A stretch of 64,000 nucleotides of DNA from Novosphingobium sp. (GTDB taxonomy: Bacteria > Pseudomonadota > Alphaproteobacteria > Sphingomonadales > Sphingomonadaceae): contig NZ_JAUYNB010000013.1 of the NCBI RefSeq assembly GCF_030699305.1, forward strand, positions 186,001-250,000, read 5' to 3'. Both the position numbers and the translations under genes were made by a program. How positions within the stretch are numbered: the first letter of the stretch is position 1; the number at the start of each line of letters is the position of its first letter. The notes under the pieces are model-generated. The model was not told the DNA's origin, did not search any database, and saw nothing but the letters and a program-made list of their open reading frames with translations. Below, piece after piece: positions 27,999-37,263 of this stretch.

Positions 27999-28580
27999 TC
28001 AGAGGCCGCGAATACCGCTGTAGTCGATATCGACCACCCGGCCGCGTTCGACCCTGCACTTGAACGAGCCGCTGTCGTAGCCGCGCAAGTTCGAGTTCCA
28101 GCCACGGTAGTCGTTACCCCAACCCCGGCCATAATTGCCGTCGTTGGCGCGCCAGCCGCGGGAGTTGGTGTTCACCGCGATCCGGCCCCGCACTTCGTAG
28201 CCATAACGGGTTTCCCTGACCTGACGAATGTCGGTCACATCGGCCCGGCCATAGCTGTAGCGGCTTGCACCGCGCTCGGCGGCATTGACGCACTGCTCTA
28301 CGGCACTGCGCGGGCTGCCGCCCCAGCGGGTGTCGCGATCGTAACCGGCCCGGCCGTAGCGGTAATCGTCGTAACGGGTGTCATAGCGATCACCTCGCCC
28401 CGCCGATGCGGCAACTGCGGCGATTCCACCGATAACCAGCGCGCCGGCAATGATCTCACCTGCGCTTACCCCGTCCCGATGGTTGCGATCACGGCTGTCA
28501 GCAAAGGCCGGGGTGGCCGAGGAAACCGCCATCGCGCCCGCCGCGATGGTGCCGACAAGTGCTTTGGACATGGTCTTCAT
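27999..28580 (-). CDS. Exported protein with central membrane segment, paralogue B
   Basis: A 193-residue protein: signal peptide (ending TPAFA, about residue 27), then GVSAGEIIAGALVIGGIAAVAASAG, a Tyr/Arg/Gly/Asp-rich linker, and a C-terminal domain ending with a Cys-containing strand pair (SFKCRVERGRVVDIDYSG). It matches the downstream gene in order and key features though the linkers differ. The ATG at 28580 is preferred over 28589 because GAAGG sits nine bases before it. Function unknown; envelope location likely. Confidence 0.72.
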   Translation of the reverse strand: MKTMSKALVGTIAAGAMAVSSATPAFADSRDRNHRDGVSAGEIIAGALVIGGIAAVAASAGRGDRYDTRYDDYRYGRAGYDRDTRWGGSPRSAVEQCVNAAERGASRYSYGRADVTDIRQVRETRYGYEVRGRIAVNTNSRGWRANDGNYGRGWGNDYRGWNSNLRGYDSGSFKCRVERGRVVDIDYSGIRGL

Positions 28581-28708
28581 GGCATTCATCCTTCAACTGA
28601 CCGGACGGGATAGTCCGGCGTTGAGGATGGTTTACCGATTCGCCCGTGGCGTGAGCCTGAACTGGATCGACAGCCACCGTTCAGATTAATGTCCACTTTG
28701 ATGAACAG

Positions 28709-30922
28709 TTATTCGGGAACCGCCAGGCCGCTCCACTGCGCCAGGAACGCCAGGATATCCGCACCTTCCTCTACCACCTTGTCGGTCGGCTTGCCCGAAC
28801 CATGGCCCGCGCGGGTTTCGATCCGGATCAGATGCGGTTTGGGTCCGGCCTGCGCGGCCTGAAGCGCAGCGATGTACTTGAACGAATGGCCCGGCACCAC
28901 GCGGTCATCGGTATCAGCCGTGGTGACCAGCATCGCCGGGTAATTCACCGCCGGCTTGATGTTGTGATACGGCGAATAGGCCCGCAGCACGCGGAAATCG
29001 GCTTCCTTGCCGGGGTAGCCATAATCATCGACCCAATACCGGCCAGCCGTGAACCGGTCGAACCGCAGCATGTCCATCACGCCGACTGCGGCATTCCCGG
29101 CCGCAAACAGATCGGGCCGCTGGTTGACCACAGCACCAACGAGCAGGCCCCCGTTGGAGCCGCCCTGCACCGTCAGCCCATCTTTGGGGGTGATCCCCTG
29201 CGCAATCAGGTATTCGCCTGCCGCGATGAAATCGTCGAACACATTCTGCTTGTTCGCCAGCCGCCCGCCATCATGCCAGGCCTTGCCGTATTCGCCGCCA
29301 CCGCGCAGGTTCGCCATCGCAAACACCCCGCCCGCTTCCAGCCACGCCATCCGCACCGCCGAAAACGCCGGGGTCAGCGACACATCGAACCCGCCATACC
29401 CATAGAGCAGCGTCGGCGCGGCGCGGCCTGCGCTCGCCAGTCCCTTCTTGCGCACCACGAACATCGGCACCCGCGTGCCATCCTTCGAGGCATAGAACCG
29501 CTGTTCCACCGCATAATCGTCGGGTGAGAATGTCAGCTTCGGCAGCGCAAACGGGGTGCTGACGCCCGTATTGCTGTCAAACCGGTAGATCGCGCTGGGC
29601 TGGTTGAAGCTGGAAAACGCGTAAAACGTTTCCGGGTCACCGGGCCGGCCGGTAAAGCCGGTCGCCTTGCCGATCGCGCTCAGCACGATCTGACGCACCG
29701 GCTTACCGTCGAGTGAGACGACTTCAGCGGTCGAGGCCGCATCGCGCAAATAAGACAGGATCAGGCGATTGCCGACGATCTGCGCGCGATCAAGGGTTTC
29801 CGCGCGTTCCGGGATAACGTCGCTAAAGCCGAACCGGACACCGGTGGGCGATGCCGCCGCGACAGGCGCTGCCGTCAGGTCCACTTTCACGACCTTAAGC
29901 TTCGGCGCGTCCTTGTTGGTCGCGAAATACAGCGTATCGCCCATTCCTTCGATCAGCCGCCATTCGTGGTCCAGCCCCGACACCAGCGGATGGACCTGCC
30001 AGCTGCGCTTGCCGCGTCCAGCCTTTGCTGCGGTCACCCCGCCGAGGCGCTGCCCGGCCAGCGGGATAGCGTGCAGTTCATACTTGGCATCGGTCCCGCG
30101 TGAGGTGGAAATCACCATCCAGCGGTCATCCGCCGTGACAGTGGCAAAGTGGCCCAGTTCCGGACGGTCGGGCGTGGCATAGACCAGTTCATCGGCGGCT
30201 TGCGGCGTGCCGACCCGGTGGAAATAGATCGCCTGATTGGTGTTGAGCGACTGGAATTCCTGCCCCGGCTGCGGCTGGGGAAAGCGCGAATAGAGGAAAC
30301 CTTCGCTGCCCACCCACGCAATCCCGGTGAACTTGGCCCACTTGATCTCATCGGCCATGACCTTGCCGGTCTTCACGTCGATCAGCTTGATCGTGCGCCA
30401 GTCAGATCCGCCGTCCTGCACCGAATAGGCCAGCAACTTGCCGTCGTGCGAAGGCACCCAGGCATCCAGCGCAGTCGCCCCGTCCTTCGCCCAGGTGTTG
30501 GGATCAATCAGCAGCCGAGGCGCACCATTCAGCCCGCTCCGGACAAACAGCTGCGACTGGTTCTGCAACCCTGAATTGCGGGTATAGAAATACGCCTTCC
30601 CGGCCTTCTGCGGCAACCCGAACCGTTCGTAATCGGTCAGCGCCCGGATCCGCTGCGCGAACCAGTCACGCTGCGGCAGCGTCGTAAGATAGGCCTGGGT
30701 CAGGCCATTCTGGCGCTTTACCCAGTCGGCCACCTCCGGATCGGTGCGGACATCGTTCTCCAGCCAGCGATAGGGGTCGGCCACACGCTCACCAAACTGA
30801 ACTTCAACCAGATCCTGCTGGTACGTGTCGGGATATGTTAGCGTTGGCATCGGGTCAGCACTCACCAGCGTGGCAGTCGACAACAAAACGGCACCCAGTA
30901 GGGTGCGGGACACGCGGCGCAT
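28709..30922 (-). CDS. Exported prolyl oligopeptidase (S9A)
   Basis: A 737-residue serine peptidase: signal peptide (1-21), a POP N-terminal region with DPYRWLEND, a seven-bladed propeller, and a C-terminal alpha/beta hydrolase domain. Nucleophile Ser589 in GGSNGG, Asp in DTDDRVVPGHSFKY and His in RAGHGSGKP are the expected triad. Cleaves after proline in short peptides. The ATG at 30922 has GGGGAG six bases upstream; the longer frame would run into the rplQ terminator. Confidence 0.92.
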   Translation of the reverse strand: MRRVSRTLLGAVLLSTATLVSADPMPTLTYPDTYQQDLVEVQFGERVADPYRWLENDVRTDPEVADWVKRQNGLTQAYLTTLPQRDWFAQRIRALTDYERFGLPQKAGKAYFYTRNSGLQNQSQLFVRSGLNGAPRLLIDPNTWAKDGATALDAWVPSHDGKLLAYSVQDGGSDWRTIKLIDVKTGKVMADEIKWAKFTGIAWVGSEGFLYSRFPQPQPGQEFQSLNTNQAIYFHRVGTPQAADELVYATPDRPELGHFATVTADDRWMVISTSRGTDAKYELHAIPLAGQRLGGVTAAKAGRGKRSWQVHPLVSGLDHEWRLIEGMGDTLYFATNKDAPKLKVVKVDLTAAPVAAASPTGVRFGFSDVIPERAETLDRAQIVGNRLILSYLRDAASTAEVVSLDGKPVRQIVLSAIGKATGFTGRPGDPETFYAFSSFNQPSAIYRFDSNTGVSTPFALPKLTFSPDDYAVEQRFYASKDGTRVPMFVVRKKGLASAGRAAPTLLYGYGGFDVSLTPAFSAVRMAWLEAGGVFAMANLRGGGEYGKAWHDGGRLANKQNVFDDFIAAGEYLIAQGITPKDGLTVQGGSNGGLLVGAVVNQRPDLFAAGNAAVGVMDMLRFDRFTAGRYWVDDYGYPGKEADFRVLRAYSPYHNIKPAVNYPAMLVTTADTDDRVVPGHSFKYIAALQAAQAGPKPHLIRIETRAGHGSGKPTDKVVEEGADILAFLAQWSGLAVPE

Positions 30923-30939
30923 CAAATTCTCCCCGAACG

Positions 30940-30973
30940 AAAAAGCGGTCGCAGAGCTAACGCCTGCGACCGC
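30940..30973 (-). terminator. Rho-independent terminator of the alpha operon (after rplQ)
   Basis: On the minus strand, a perfect 10-base stem GCGGTCGCAG / CTGCGACCGC with a 9-base loop is followed by TTTTT. It lies about 50 bases after the rplQ stop and just before the prolyl oligopeptidase start, separating the two units. Confidence 0.9.
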
Positions 30974-31024
30974 CATTTCAATCCGTGGATCGACGAACGC
31001 CAGACGACGCCCGTTGGTATCCGC

Positions 31025-31435
31025 TTATTCGTCGTCGGCAGTGAACACCGGACCCGAATCCTGACCCTTGGCCGAAGTATCGCGGTCCACCAGTTCGATC
31101 ACGGCCATCGGCGCAGCGTCCGATGCGCGGATGCCGGCCTTGATCACGCGGGTGTAGCCACCGGCGCGATCAGCGTAGCGGGCCGCCAGAACGTCAAACA
31201 GTTTCGCCAGCTGCGCGTCATCCATCAGGCGGGTGTGCGCCAGGCGGCGGTTCGACAGCCCGCCGTGCTTGGCCAGCGTGATCAGCTTTTCCACATAGGG
31301 ACGCAGTTCACGGGCCTTGGGCAGCGTGGTGGTGATCTGTTCGTGCTTGAGCAGCGCCGCCGCCATGTTGCGGAACATCGCCTTGCGGTGCGACGAGGTG
31401 CGGTTGAGCTTACGCCCACCAATTTTATGACGCAT
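31025..31435 (-). CDS. rplQ: 50S ribosomal protein L17
   Basis: A 136-residue bL17 beginning [17 protein letters not shown], the family signature, with a short acidic C-terminal extension beyond about residue 120 ([16 protein letters not shown]). Last gene of the alpha operon; a 170-base palindrome-rich gap separates it from rpoA. Confidence 0.97.
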   Translation of the reverse strand: MRHKIGGRKLNRTSSHRKAMFRNMAAALLKHEQITTTLPKARELRPYVEKLITLAKHGGLSNRRLAHTRLMDDAQLAKLFDVLAARYADRAGGYTRVIKAGIRASDAAPMAVIELVDRDTSAKGQDSGPVFTADDE

Positions 31436-31511
31436 AATTCAGTCCTTCGTTCGTAGGGGGCCCGTATCAGGTAGCCCGATCCTGGCAGCGTTCTCGGCAG
31501 CTGCCCCTTGC

Positions 31512-31603
31512 CGTTTCCCGCATCCCCGCAAAGGCGGGGACGTCAGGCAATTTCAGGCCGGCTCCAGCAGGCCTGAGGCCCCCGCTTGCGCGGGGGCTCC
31601 AAG
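31512..31603. repeat. Palindromic element between rplQ and rpoA
   Basis: Two GC-rich palindromes in tandem: CCCCGCAAAGGCGGGG around 31523-31539 and CCCCCGCTTGCGCGGGGG around 31579-31596, with a smaller CAGGCC/GGCCTG pair between them. It is REP/BIME-like and transcribed within the operon. Confidence 0.6.
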
Positions 31604-31605
31604 TT

Positions 31606-32664
31606 TCAGCCCAGCAGCTCTTGTTCGAGCTTCTTGGCCATTTCCTCGATGTTTTCCGGCGGCCAGCCAGGGATGTCCATGCCGAGGCGCAGGCCCATCG
31701 AGCTCAGGACTTCCTTGATCTCGTTGAGCGACTTGCGACCGAAATTCGGCGTACGGAGCATCTCGGCCTCGGTCTTCTGGACCAGGTCGCCGATGTAGAT
31801 GATGTTGTCGTTCTTGAGGCAGTTGGCCGAACGGACCGACAGTTCCAACTCGTCCACCTTCTTGAGGAGGTAACGGTTGAGCTGGTTGGTATCGCCTTCT
31901 TCCGAAGCCGGAACTGCCACACCAATCATCGGCGAACCGCCCACCGGCAGCGCGTCTTCGAAGTGGACGAACAGCGCCAACTGGTCCTGCAGGATGCGCG
32001 CAGCGTAAGCCACCGCATCTTCCGGCGTGACCGTGCCGTCGGTTTCGACCGTCAGGCTCAGCTTGTCATAGTCAAGCTCCTGCCCGATGCGGGCATTGTC
32101 GACCTTGTAGGACACCTGACGCACCGGGGAATAGAGCGAGTCGATCGGAACCAGCCCGATCGGCGCATCAATCGGACGGTTCGCCACTGCGGGAACATAA
32201 CCCTTGCCGGTATCTGCGGTCAGTTCCATGTTCAGCACCGCACCTTCGTCGAGGTGGCAGATCACGAGGTCCTTGTTCATCACCTCAATGTCGCCAGACA
32301 CGGCGATGTCACCAGCGGTAACAGCGCCGGGGCCGGTCGCCGACAGTTGCAGACGCTTGGGGCCTTCACCCTGCATGCGCAGTGCAATCTGCTTCACGTT
32401 CAGCACGATGTCGGTCACGTCTTCACGCACGCCGGCCAGCGACGAGAATTCGTGCAGCACGTTTTCCATCTTGATCGACGTGATCGCCGCGCCCTGGAGT
32501 GAGGACAGCAGCACACGGCGCAGCGCGTTGCCGAGCGTCAGTCCGAAACCGCGCTCCAGCGGCTCGGCGACGAACACGGCACGCCGCTTGGGGTCGTGGC
32601 CCGGCTTCACCTCAAGGGTGTTGGGCTTCTTGAGTTCCTGCCAGTTCTTGATGTTGACAGTCAT
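31606..32664 (-). CDS. rpoA: DNA-directed RNA polymerase subunit alpha
   Basis: A 352-residue alpha subunit. The N-terminal assembly domain shows [37 protein letters not shown]-type sequence; the C-terminal domain has the DNA- and activator-contacting helices ([38 protein letters not shown]). Placed between rpsK and rplQ as in most bacteria. Confidence 0.98.
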   Translation of the reverse strand: MTVNIKNWQELKKPNTLEVKPGHDPKRRAVFVAEPLERGFGLTLGNALRRVLLSSLQGAAITSIKMENVLHEFSSLAGVREDVTDIVLNVKQIALRMQGEGPKRLQLSATGPGAVTAGDIAVSGDIEVMNKDLVICHLDEGAVLNMELTADTGKGYVPAVANRPIDAPIGLVPIDSLYSPVRQVSYKVDNARIGQELDYDKLSLTVETDGTVTPEDAVAYAARILQDQLALFVHFEDALPVGGSPMIGVAVPASEEGDTNQLNRYLLKKVDELELSVRSANCLKNDNIIYIGDLVQKTEAEMLRTPNFGRKSLNEIKEVLSSMGLRLGMDIPGWPPENIEEMAKKLEQELLG

Positions 32665-32770
32665 AGACTTCCCCTAGGGTATTGTTCTGGCGGGAAAGGC
32701 CGCTGCCCCTGATGGAGCCGCGGCCGTTCCGAAAACGCAGCAACGCTGATGCGCTGCCGCGTGGCATCAA

Positions 32771-33160
32771 TCAGACGCGGCGACGCTTGGACGGGCGTAC
32801 GCCGTTGTGCGGGATCGGCGTCACGTCGCGGATCGACGTGATGGTGAAACCCACCGCCTGCAGCGCGCGCAGCGCGCTTTCACGGCCCGAACCCGGGCCC
32901 TTCACTTCGACTTCCAGGGTGCGCACGCCGTGTTCGGCGGCCTTCTTGCCGGCATCGTCCGCTGCCACCTGAGCGGCGTAGGGCGTCGATTTGCGGCTGC
33001 CCTTGAAACCCATCGTGCCGGCACTGGACCAGCTGATGGCGTTGCCCTGGGCGTCGGTGATGGTGATCATGGTATTGTTGAAGCTGGCATTCACGTGGGC
33101 GATGCCGCTCGTGATGTTCTTCCGCTCGCGGCGCTTAATGCGCTGGGGTTCGCGTGCCAT
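32771..33160 (-). CDS. rpsK: 30S ribosomal protein S11
   Basis: A 129-residue uS11 with the standard [20 protein letters not shown] region and C-terminal [17 protein letters not shown]. Shares the alpha operon with rpsM, rpoA and rplQ; 106 bases separate it from rpoA. Confidence 0.98.
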   Translation of the reverse strand: MAREPQRIKRRERKNITSGIAHVNASFNNTMITITDAQGNAISWSSAGTMGFKGSRKSTPYAAQVAADDAGKKAAEHGVRTLEVEVKGPGSGRESALRALQAVGFTITSIRDVTPIPHNGVRPSKRRRV

Positions 33161-33217
33161 ATGGAATTCCTGTCAGGTATCGGGAAGGGAAAGCGATCAG
33201 TCGGTGACGACCGATGC

Positions 33218-33586
33218 TTACTTCTTCTTGCCGGCGATGGGCTTGGCCTTGCCCTTGCGGGTGCGGGCGTTCGTGTGGGTGCGCTGTCCGCGAACCGGCA
33301 GCCCCTTGCGGTGACGCAGGCCGCGATAGCAGGCCAGATCCATCAGGCGCTTGATGTTCATCGCGGTTTCACGACGCAGGTCACCTTCAACGGTGTGATC
33401 CGCATCGATGGCTTCGCGAATATGCAGCACTTCCTGGTCAGACAGATCCTGCACCCGGCGGGTGTGATCAATGCCAAGCTTGTTCGCGATCTGCTTCGCC
33501 TTGTGCGCGCCAATACCGTGAATGTAGGTGAGCGCGATGATAACGCGCTTGTTGGTGGGGATATTTACCCCGGCAATACGAGCCAC
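33218..33586 (-). CDS. rpsM: 30S ribosomal protein S13
   Basis: A 122-residue uS13 beginning [15 protein letters not shown], with the C-terminal [25 protein letters not shown] tail that reaches the tRNAs. First gene of the alpha unit; a consensus-like -35 lies about 165 bases upstream, beyond an intervening gap with no gene. Confidence 0.98.
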   Translation of the reverse strand: MARIAGVNIPTNKRVIIALTYIHGIGAHKAKQIANKLGIDHTRRVQDLSDQEVLHIREAIDADHTVEGDLRRETAMNIKRLMDLACYRGLRHRKGLPVRGQRTHTNARTRKGKAKPIAGKKK

Positions 33587-33728
33587 TTAGTTCTCCATGC
33601 TCCACAGGGAAAGGCGGATGCCAGACCCTATCTCAACGCTTCACTGCGATGGAACGGCAAAAAGCCCGGTTGGCGCGCACAATGGCTGACGCTTGCCGGA
33701 CTGACCCGCCTGTATCGAGTGAACCGCG

Positions 33729-33757
33729 CGCTTAGGGCGATTCGACTTCGCTGTCAA
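33729..33757 (-). promoter_or_regulatory. Candidate promoter of the rpsM-rpsK-rpoA-rplQ unit
   Basis: On the minus strand, consensus -35 TTGACA (33757-33752), a 17-base spacer and TAAGCG in the -10 place (33734-33729). It lies between the SRPBCC gene stop and the rpsM start and would let the alpha genes be read independently of secY-adk. Confidence 0.5.
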
Positions 33758-33805
33758 CGCTGGCCTGACCGGGCACAAGCAATCGGAGGGCTTCACCCGC
33801 CCTCG

Positions 33806-34399
33806 TCAGGGCAACGGCGCACGGTCCGGCGAGGCCCCGCCGCCGACCGGAGTCAACCGCGCCGCGAGGCGTTGAACCTGTTCTGCCAGCACCCGGTCCA
33901 CCAGCGGCGCGACATCCGCCAACTTCATCCGCATGTAGCCGCCGACAACATAGTTCCAGATGATCGTCGTGCCGCCGCCTTCGACCGGCTTGAACGTGAT
34001 CGTCAGTGTCGCGTGAACGGCCTCGCCCTGCAAAGGACCGAGGCCGCCGGTCATCCGCAGCACCCGGCGAACGGGATCGGCATAGACGACATGGGCATGC
34101 TCGACACTGCCCATCCGCTGCCCCGGCAGTGCATCCTTCGGCACCGGGAGCTTTTCGCAAAAGCAGCCGGTCGCCTGCGGATCGAGATAGAGATTGGACG
34201 CATCGCCGGAATAAGTATGGTCGCCTGACCACCAGCGGTTGATCGCAACCGTTTCCAGCCACGCTTCGCCCGGGCTGGCCGGAACAGTCGCCTCGTTGCG
34301 ACTGACGAAGCCATTTTCGGTCAGGCCCGACACTTCGGCATGCGCGGGCAGTGCAACTGTCGCCGCCAGCACCGCAACCGCACAACGGAACAATCGCAT
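33806..34399 (-). CDS. Exported SRPBCC-fold protein inside the ribosomal cluster
   Basis: A 197-residue protein with a signal peptide (1-21, ending PAHA) and an SRPBCC-like domain (ASPGEAWLETVAINRWW at the start, TIIWNYVVGGYM and a C-terminal helix with LVDRVLAEQVQRLAARL). Unknown ligand; exported. GGAAAGG lies seven bases before the ATG at 34399. It sits between adk and rpsM on the same strand, where most bacteria have no gene, 43 bases after adk. Confidence 0.75.
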   Translation of the reverse strand: MRLFRCAVAVLAATVALPAHAEVSGLTENGFVSRNEATVPASPGEAWLETVAINRWWSGDHTYSGDASNLYLDPQATGCFCEKLPVPKDALPGQRMGSVEHAHVVYADPVRRVLRMTGGLGPLQGEAVHATLTITFKPVEGGGTTIIWNYVVGGYMRMKLADVAPLVDRVLAEQVQRLAARLTPVGGGASPDRAPLP

Positions 34400-34442
34400 C
34401 GGCCAGCCTTTCCGCTTCAGCGCCAGCCGAACCGGCAACGCC

Positions 34443-35090
34443 TCAGCCCGCGATAACGCGTTCAATCGCCGCCGTCACGTGATCCATTTCAGCCATGCCG
34501 TTGACCCGCGTAACGATCCCGCGCGCGTCGTAGATCGGCAGTATCGGCGCAGTCTTCGCACGGTATTCGGCCATCCGGGTGCGCACGGTTGCTTCGTTGT
34601 CATCCGGGCGGCGCTTGAATTCCGTGCTGCCGCACTTGTCGCAAACGCCCAGCTGGCGGGGCTGTTCGAACGTGTCGTGATAACCCTTGCCGCAATTGGC
34701 GCAGGTAAACCGGCCGGTGATGCGCTCAACCAGCGCGTCTTCATCAACGTCCAGTTCGATCACGTGATCCAGCTTGCGGCCTCGTGAACCTAGGATCGCG
34801 TCAAGCGATTCAGCCTGCGCTGCCGTGCGCGGATAGCCATCAAAGATCGCGCCAATGCCCGGCCCCATCGCGTCCAGCTCATCGCCGATCAGCGCCGAGA
34901 CGATCTCGTCAGAGACCAGCTCGCCGCGCTCCATCACTGCCTTTGCCTGCAACCCGACCGGGGTGCCGGCCTTGACCGCCGCGCGCAGCATATCACCGGT
35001 CGACAGCTGCCGCATGCTGTGCGCTTCGACGAGCCGCTGGGCTTGCGTGCCCTTGCCCGCTCCCGGCGGTCCAAGCAGGATGATGTTCAC
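34443..35090 (-). CDS. adk: Adenylate kinase
   Basis: Interconverts ATP, ADP and AMP. P-loop GPPGAGKGTQ at 7-16; the LID domain is the long zinc-binding type, with two CxxC pairs (CANCGKG and CDKCG). Length 215 is normal for long-LID enzymes. It follows secY by 43 bases as in many bacteria. Confidence 0.98.
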   Translation of the reverse strand: MNIILLGPPGAGKGTQAQRLVEAHSMRQLSTGDMLRAAVKAGTPVGLQAKAVMERGELVSDEIVSALIGDELDAMGPGIGAIFDGYPRTAAQAESLDAILGSRGRKLDHVIELDVDEDALVERITGRFTCANCGKGYHDTFEQPRQLGVCDKCGSTEFKRRPDDNEATVRTRMAEYRAKTAPILPIYDARGIVTRVNGMAEMDHVTAAIERVIAG

Positions 35091-35133
35091 AGTTGCGGTC
35101 CCCTCTGTTTCCTTGCCGGCCCAGTGCCGCGCG

Positions 35134-36501
35134 TCAGCGCATGCGGCCCTTGAGCTTCGCCTTCTTGATCAGATCCCCGTACTGGTGGGCCAGCAGGTGC
35201 GACTGGATCTGGGTAATCGTATCGACTGTCACGTTCACCACGATCAAGAGGCTGGTGCCGCCCAGGAACATCATGTTGATGCCGGTCTGGGCGATCCAGT
35301 ATTCCGGCACGACGCAGACAATCGTCAGGTAAATCGCGCCGATCACGGTGATGCGGGTGAGGACATAGTCGAGATAATTGGCCGTGTTCTTGCCGGGGCG
35401 AATGCCCGGAATGAACCCGCCATTACGCTTCAGGTTCTCCGAGGTTTCTTCCGGATTGAACACCACGGCAGTGTAGAAGAAGCAGAAGAAGATGATGCCC
35501 ATCGCATAGAGCAGCATATACAGCGGCTTGCCGTGTGCCAGGTACTGGTTGAGGTTGACGATGAACGAACCCATTGGCGTGTCAGGCGATACGGAATTGC
35601 CTGCGAACTGGGTGATCGTCAGCGGCAACAGCAGCAGCGAACTGGCGAAGATCGGCGGGATCACGCCCGCAGTGTTGAGCTTCAGCGGAAGATGGCTGCG
35701 ATCCGCCTGCATCATGCCCTTCTGGCTGGCACGCTTTGGATACTGGATCAGCAGCCGCCGCGTGGCGCGTTCCATGAAACAGATTATCAGGATCATCGCG
35801 ACCAGCATCAGGGTCAACAGCGCAATCGTCAGGCCGCTGATGGCGCCGGTGCGGCCGCCTTCAAACATGTTGACGATGAATGTCGGCATCTGCGCGACAA
35901 TCCCGGCCATGATGATCAACGAAATGCCGTTGCCGATCCCGCGACTGGTGATCTGTTCCCCCAGCCACAGCAGGAACATGGTGCCGCCGATCAGGCTGAT
36001 CACCGCCCCCACCTTGAACATCATGCCTGGATTGACCACCGCCTGAAGTCCGCTCGACGCGCCATACGCCTCAAGCCCGGATGCCACGAACCAGCCCTGA
36101 ATCGCCGTCAGCAGCACCGCGCCATAGCGGGTGTACTGGTTGAGCTTCTTGCGCCCGCTTTCGCCCTCCTTCTTCAGCGCAGCCAACGCCGGATGCAGCG
36201 AGGCCGCGAGTTGGACGACGATGGAGGCCGTAATATAGGGCATCACGCCCAGCGCGATCAGGCTCATCCGCTCAAGGCTGCCGCCAGAGAACGTGTTGAA
36301 CAGATCAAGAATCCCGCCGCGGGTCTGGTCGTAGAGCGTCTCCAGCACCAGCGGATTAACGCCGGGCAGCGGCACGAAGCTGAGGAAACGGAACACAACC
36401 AACGCCCCGATCGTGAACCAGATGCGGTTCTTGAGTTCGGTTGCTTTGGAAAAGTTTGCGAGACTCATGTTGCTCGCAATGTTGTCGGCGCGTGATGCCA
36501 T
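35134..36501 (-). CDS. secY: Preprotein translocase subunit SecY
   Basis: The 455-residue channel subunit of the Sec translocon, with ten membrane segments. Conserved stretches include GVNPLVLETL near the start, GIGNGISLIIMAGI in the middle and the cytoplasmic loop with KRNGGFIPGIRPGK. Start at 36501 (MASRADNIASNMSLANFSKATELKNRIWFT) is the usual long N-terminus. Confidence 0.98.
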   Translation of the reverse strand: MASRADNIASNMSLANFSKATELKNRIWFTIGALVVFRFLSFVPLPGVNPLVLETLYDQTRGGILDLFNTFSGGSLERMSLIALGVMPYITASIVVQLAASLHPALAALKKEGESGRKKLNQYTRYGAVLLTAIQGWFVASGLEAYGASSGLQAVVNPGMMFKVGAVISLIGGTMFLLWLGEQITSRGIGNGISLIIMAGIVAQMPTFIVNMFEGGRTGAISGLTIALLTLMLVAMILIICFMERATRRLLIQYPKRASQKGMMQADRSHLPLKLNTAGVIPPIFASSLLLLPLTITQFAGNSVSPDTPMGSFIVNLNQYLAHGKPLYMLLYAMGIIFFCFFYTAVVFNPEETSENLKRNGGFIPGIRPGKNTANYLDYVLTRITVIGAIYLTIVCVVPEYWIAQTGINMMFLGGTSLLIVVNVTVDTITQIQSHLLAHQYGDLIKKAKLKGRMR

Positions 36502-36593
36502 CTGGGGGATATGCCTTGATGTGGGTCCGGTCCGGACCGCGTGTCAGTGCCATATAGGCACGAACCCGCGATGTCGAACCCCCGAAGCCGCAC

Positions 36594-36644
36594 CATCCCC
36601 GCATCCCCGCACGGGGATATCCCCGCATCCCGGATGCGGGGATG
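36594..36644. repeat. Palindromic repeat cluster between secY and rplO
   Basis: Three overlapping GC-rich units: ATCCCCG/CGGGGAT at 36603-36618 and ATCCCCGCATCC/GGATGCGGGGAT at 36619-36643, plus a partial copy before. REP-like; transcribed in the rplO-secY unit. Confidence 0.6.
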
Positions 36645-36653
36645 GCCAGAGCC

Positions 36654-37181
36654 TTACTTCGCTGCCTTGTTGGCTTCGCGGCGGGCCGTCTTCTTTTCAT
36701 GCTCGCTGGGCTGGGCAGCAGGCAGTTCGACCGAACCACCAGCGGCTTCAACCGCGGCGCGGGCACCGGCGGAAACGCCGTCGACAGCAAACTTTGCCTT
36801 GGCCGAGAAATCGCCCTTGCCCAGCAGCCGGACGCCGTCCTTGCCGCCGCGCGCGAGGCCAGCGGCCTTCAGCGCAGCGTGGTCGATCACGGCGTTGACG
36901 TCGAGCTTGCCCGAGTCGATCGCCTTCTGGATCAGGCCCAGGTTGGCTTCAGCGAAGTCCTTGGCGAAGATGTTGTTGAAGCCGCGCTTCGGAATCCGCA
37001 TGTGCAGCGGCATCTGGCCGCCTTCGAAGCCGTTGACCGATACGCCCGAACGCGCCTTGGCACCCTTCTGGCCGCGGCCAGCAGTCTTGCCCTTGCCCGA
37101 ACCGATACCACGGCCGACGCGCATCCGGCCCTTGCGGGCACCGGCATTGTCACGGAGTTCATTGAGTTTCATAAATTGCAC
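36654..37181 (-). CDS. rplO: 50S ribosomal protein L15
   Basis: A 175-residue uL15, about 30 residues longer than E. coli L15 because of an acidic/basic C-terminal tail ([25 protein letters not shown]). The N-terminus has the usual [35 protein letters not shown] pattern. A promoter-like site precedes it, after the acyltransferase pair. Confidence 0.97.
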   Translation of the reverse strand: MQFMKLNELRDNAGARKGRMRVGRGIGSGKGKTAGRGQKGAKARSGVSVNGFEGGQMPLHMRIPKRGFNNIFAKDFAEANLGLIQKAIDSGKLDVNAVIDHAALKAAGLARGGKDGVRLLGKGDFSAKAKFAVDGVSAGARAAVEAAGGSVELPAAQPSEHEKKTARREANKAAK

Positions 37182-37216
37182 TCGCTTTCGCTTTAGTCGC
37201 GCTAATGGAAGCGGCG

Positions 37217-37245
37217 CCCTTAAGCGAAGGCCGGGGCGATGTCAC
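37217..37245 (-). promoter_or_regulatory. Candidate promoter of rplO-secY-adk
   Basis: Minus strand: GTGACA (37245-37240), 17-base spacer, TAAGGG (37222-37217), 36 bases before the rplO ATG. Same style as the rpsM site. Confidence 0.45.
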
Positions 37246-37263
37246 CCCCCTTTATACGATGGT

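Noticed and set aside
33587-33805. infA or rpmJ in the gap before rpsM
   Set aside because: Neither strand of this 219-base gap encodes an IF-1 or L36 pattern.
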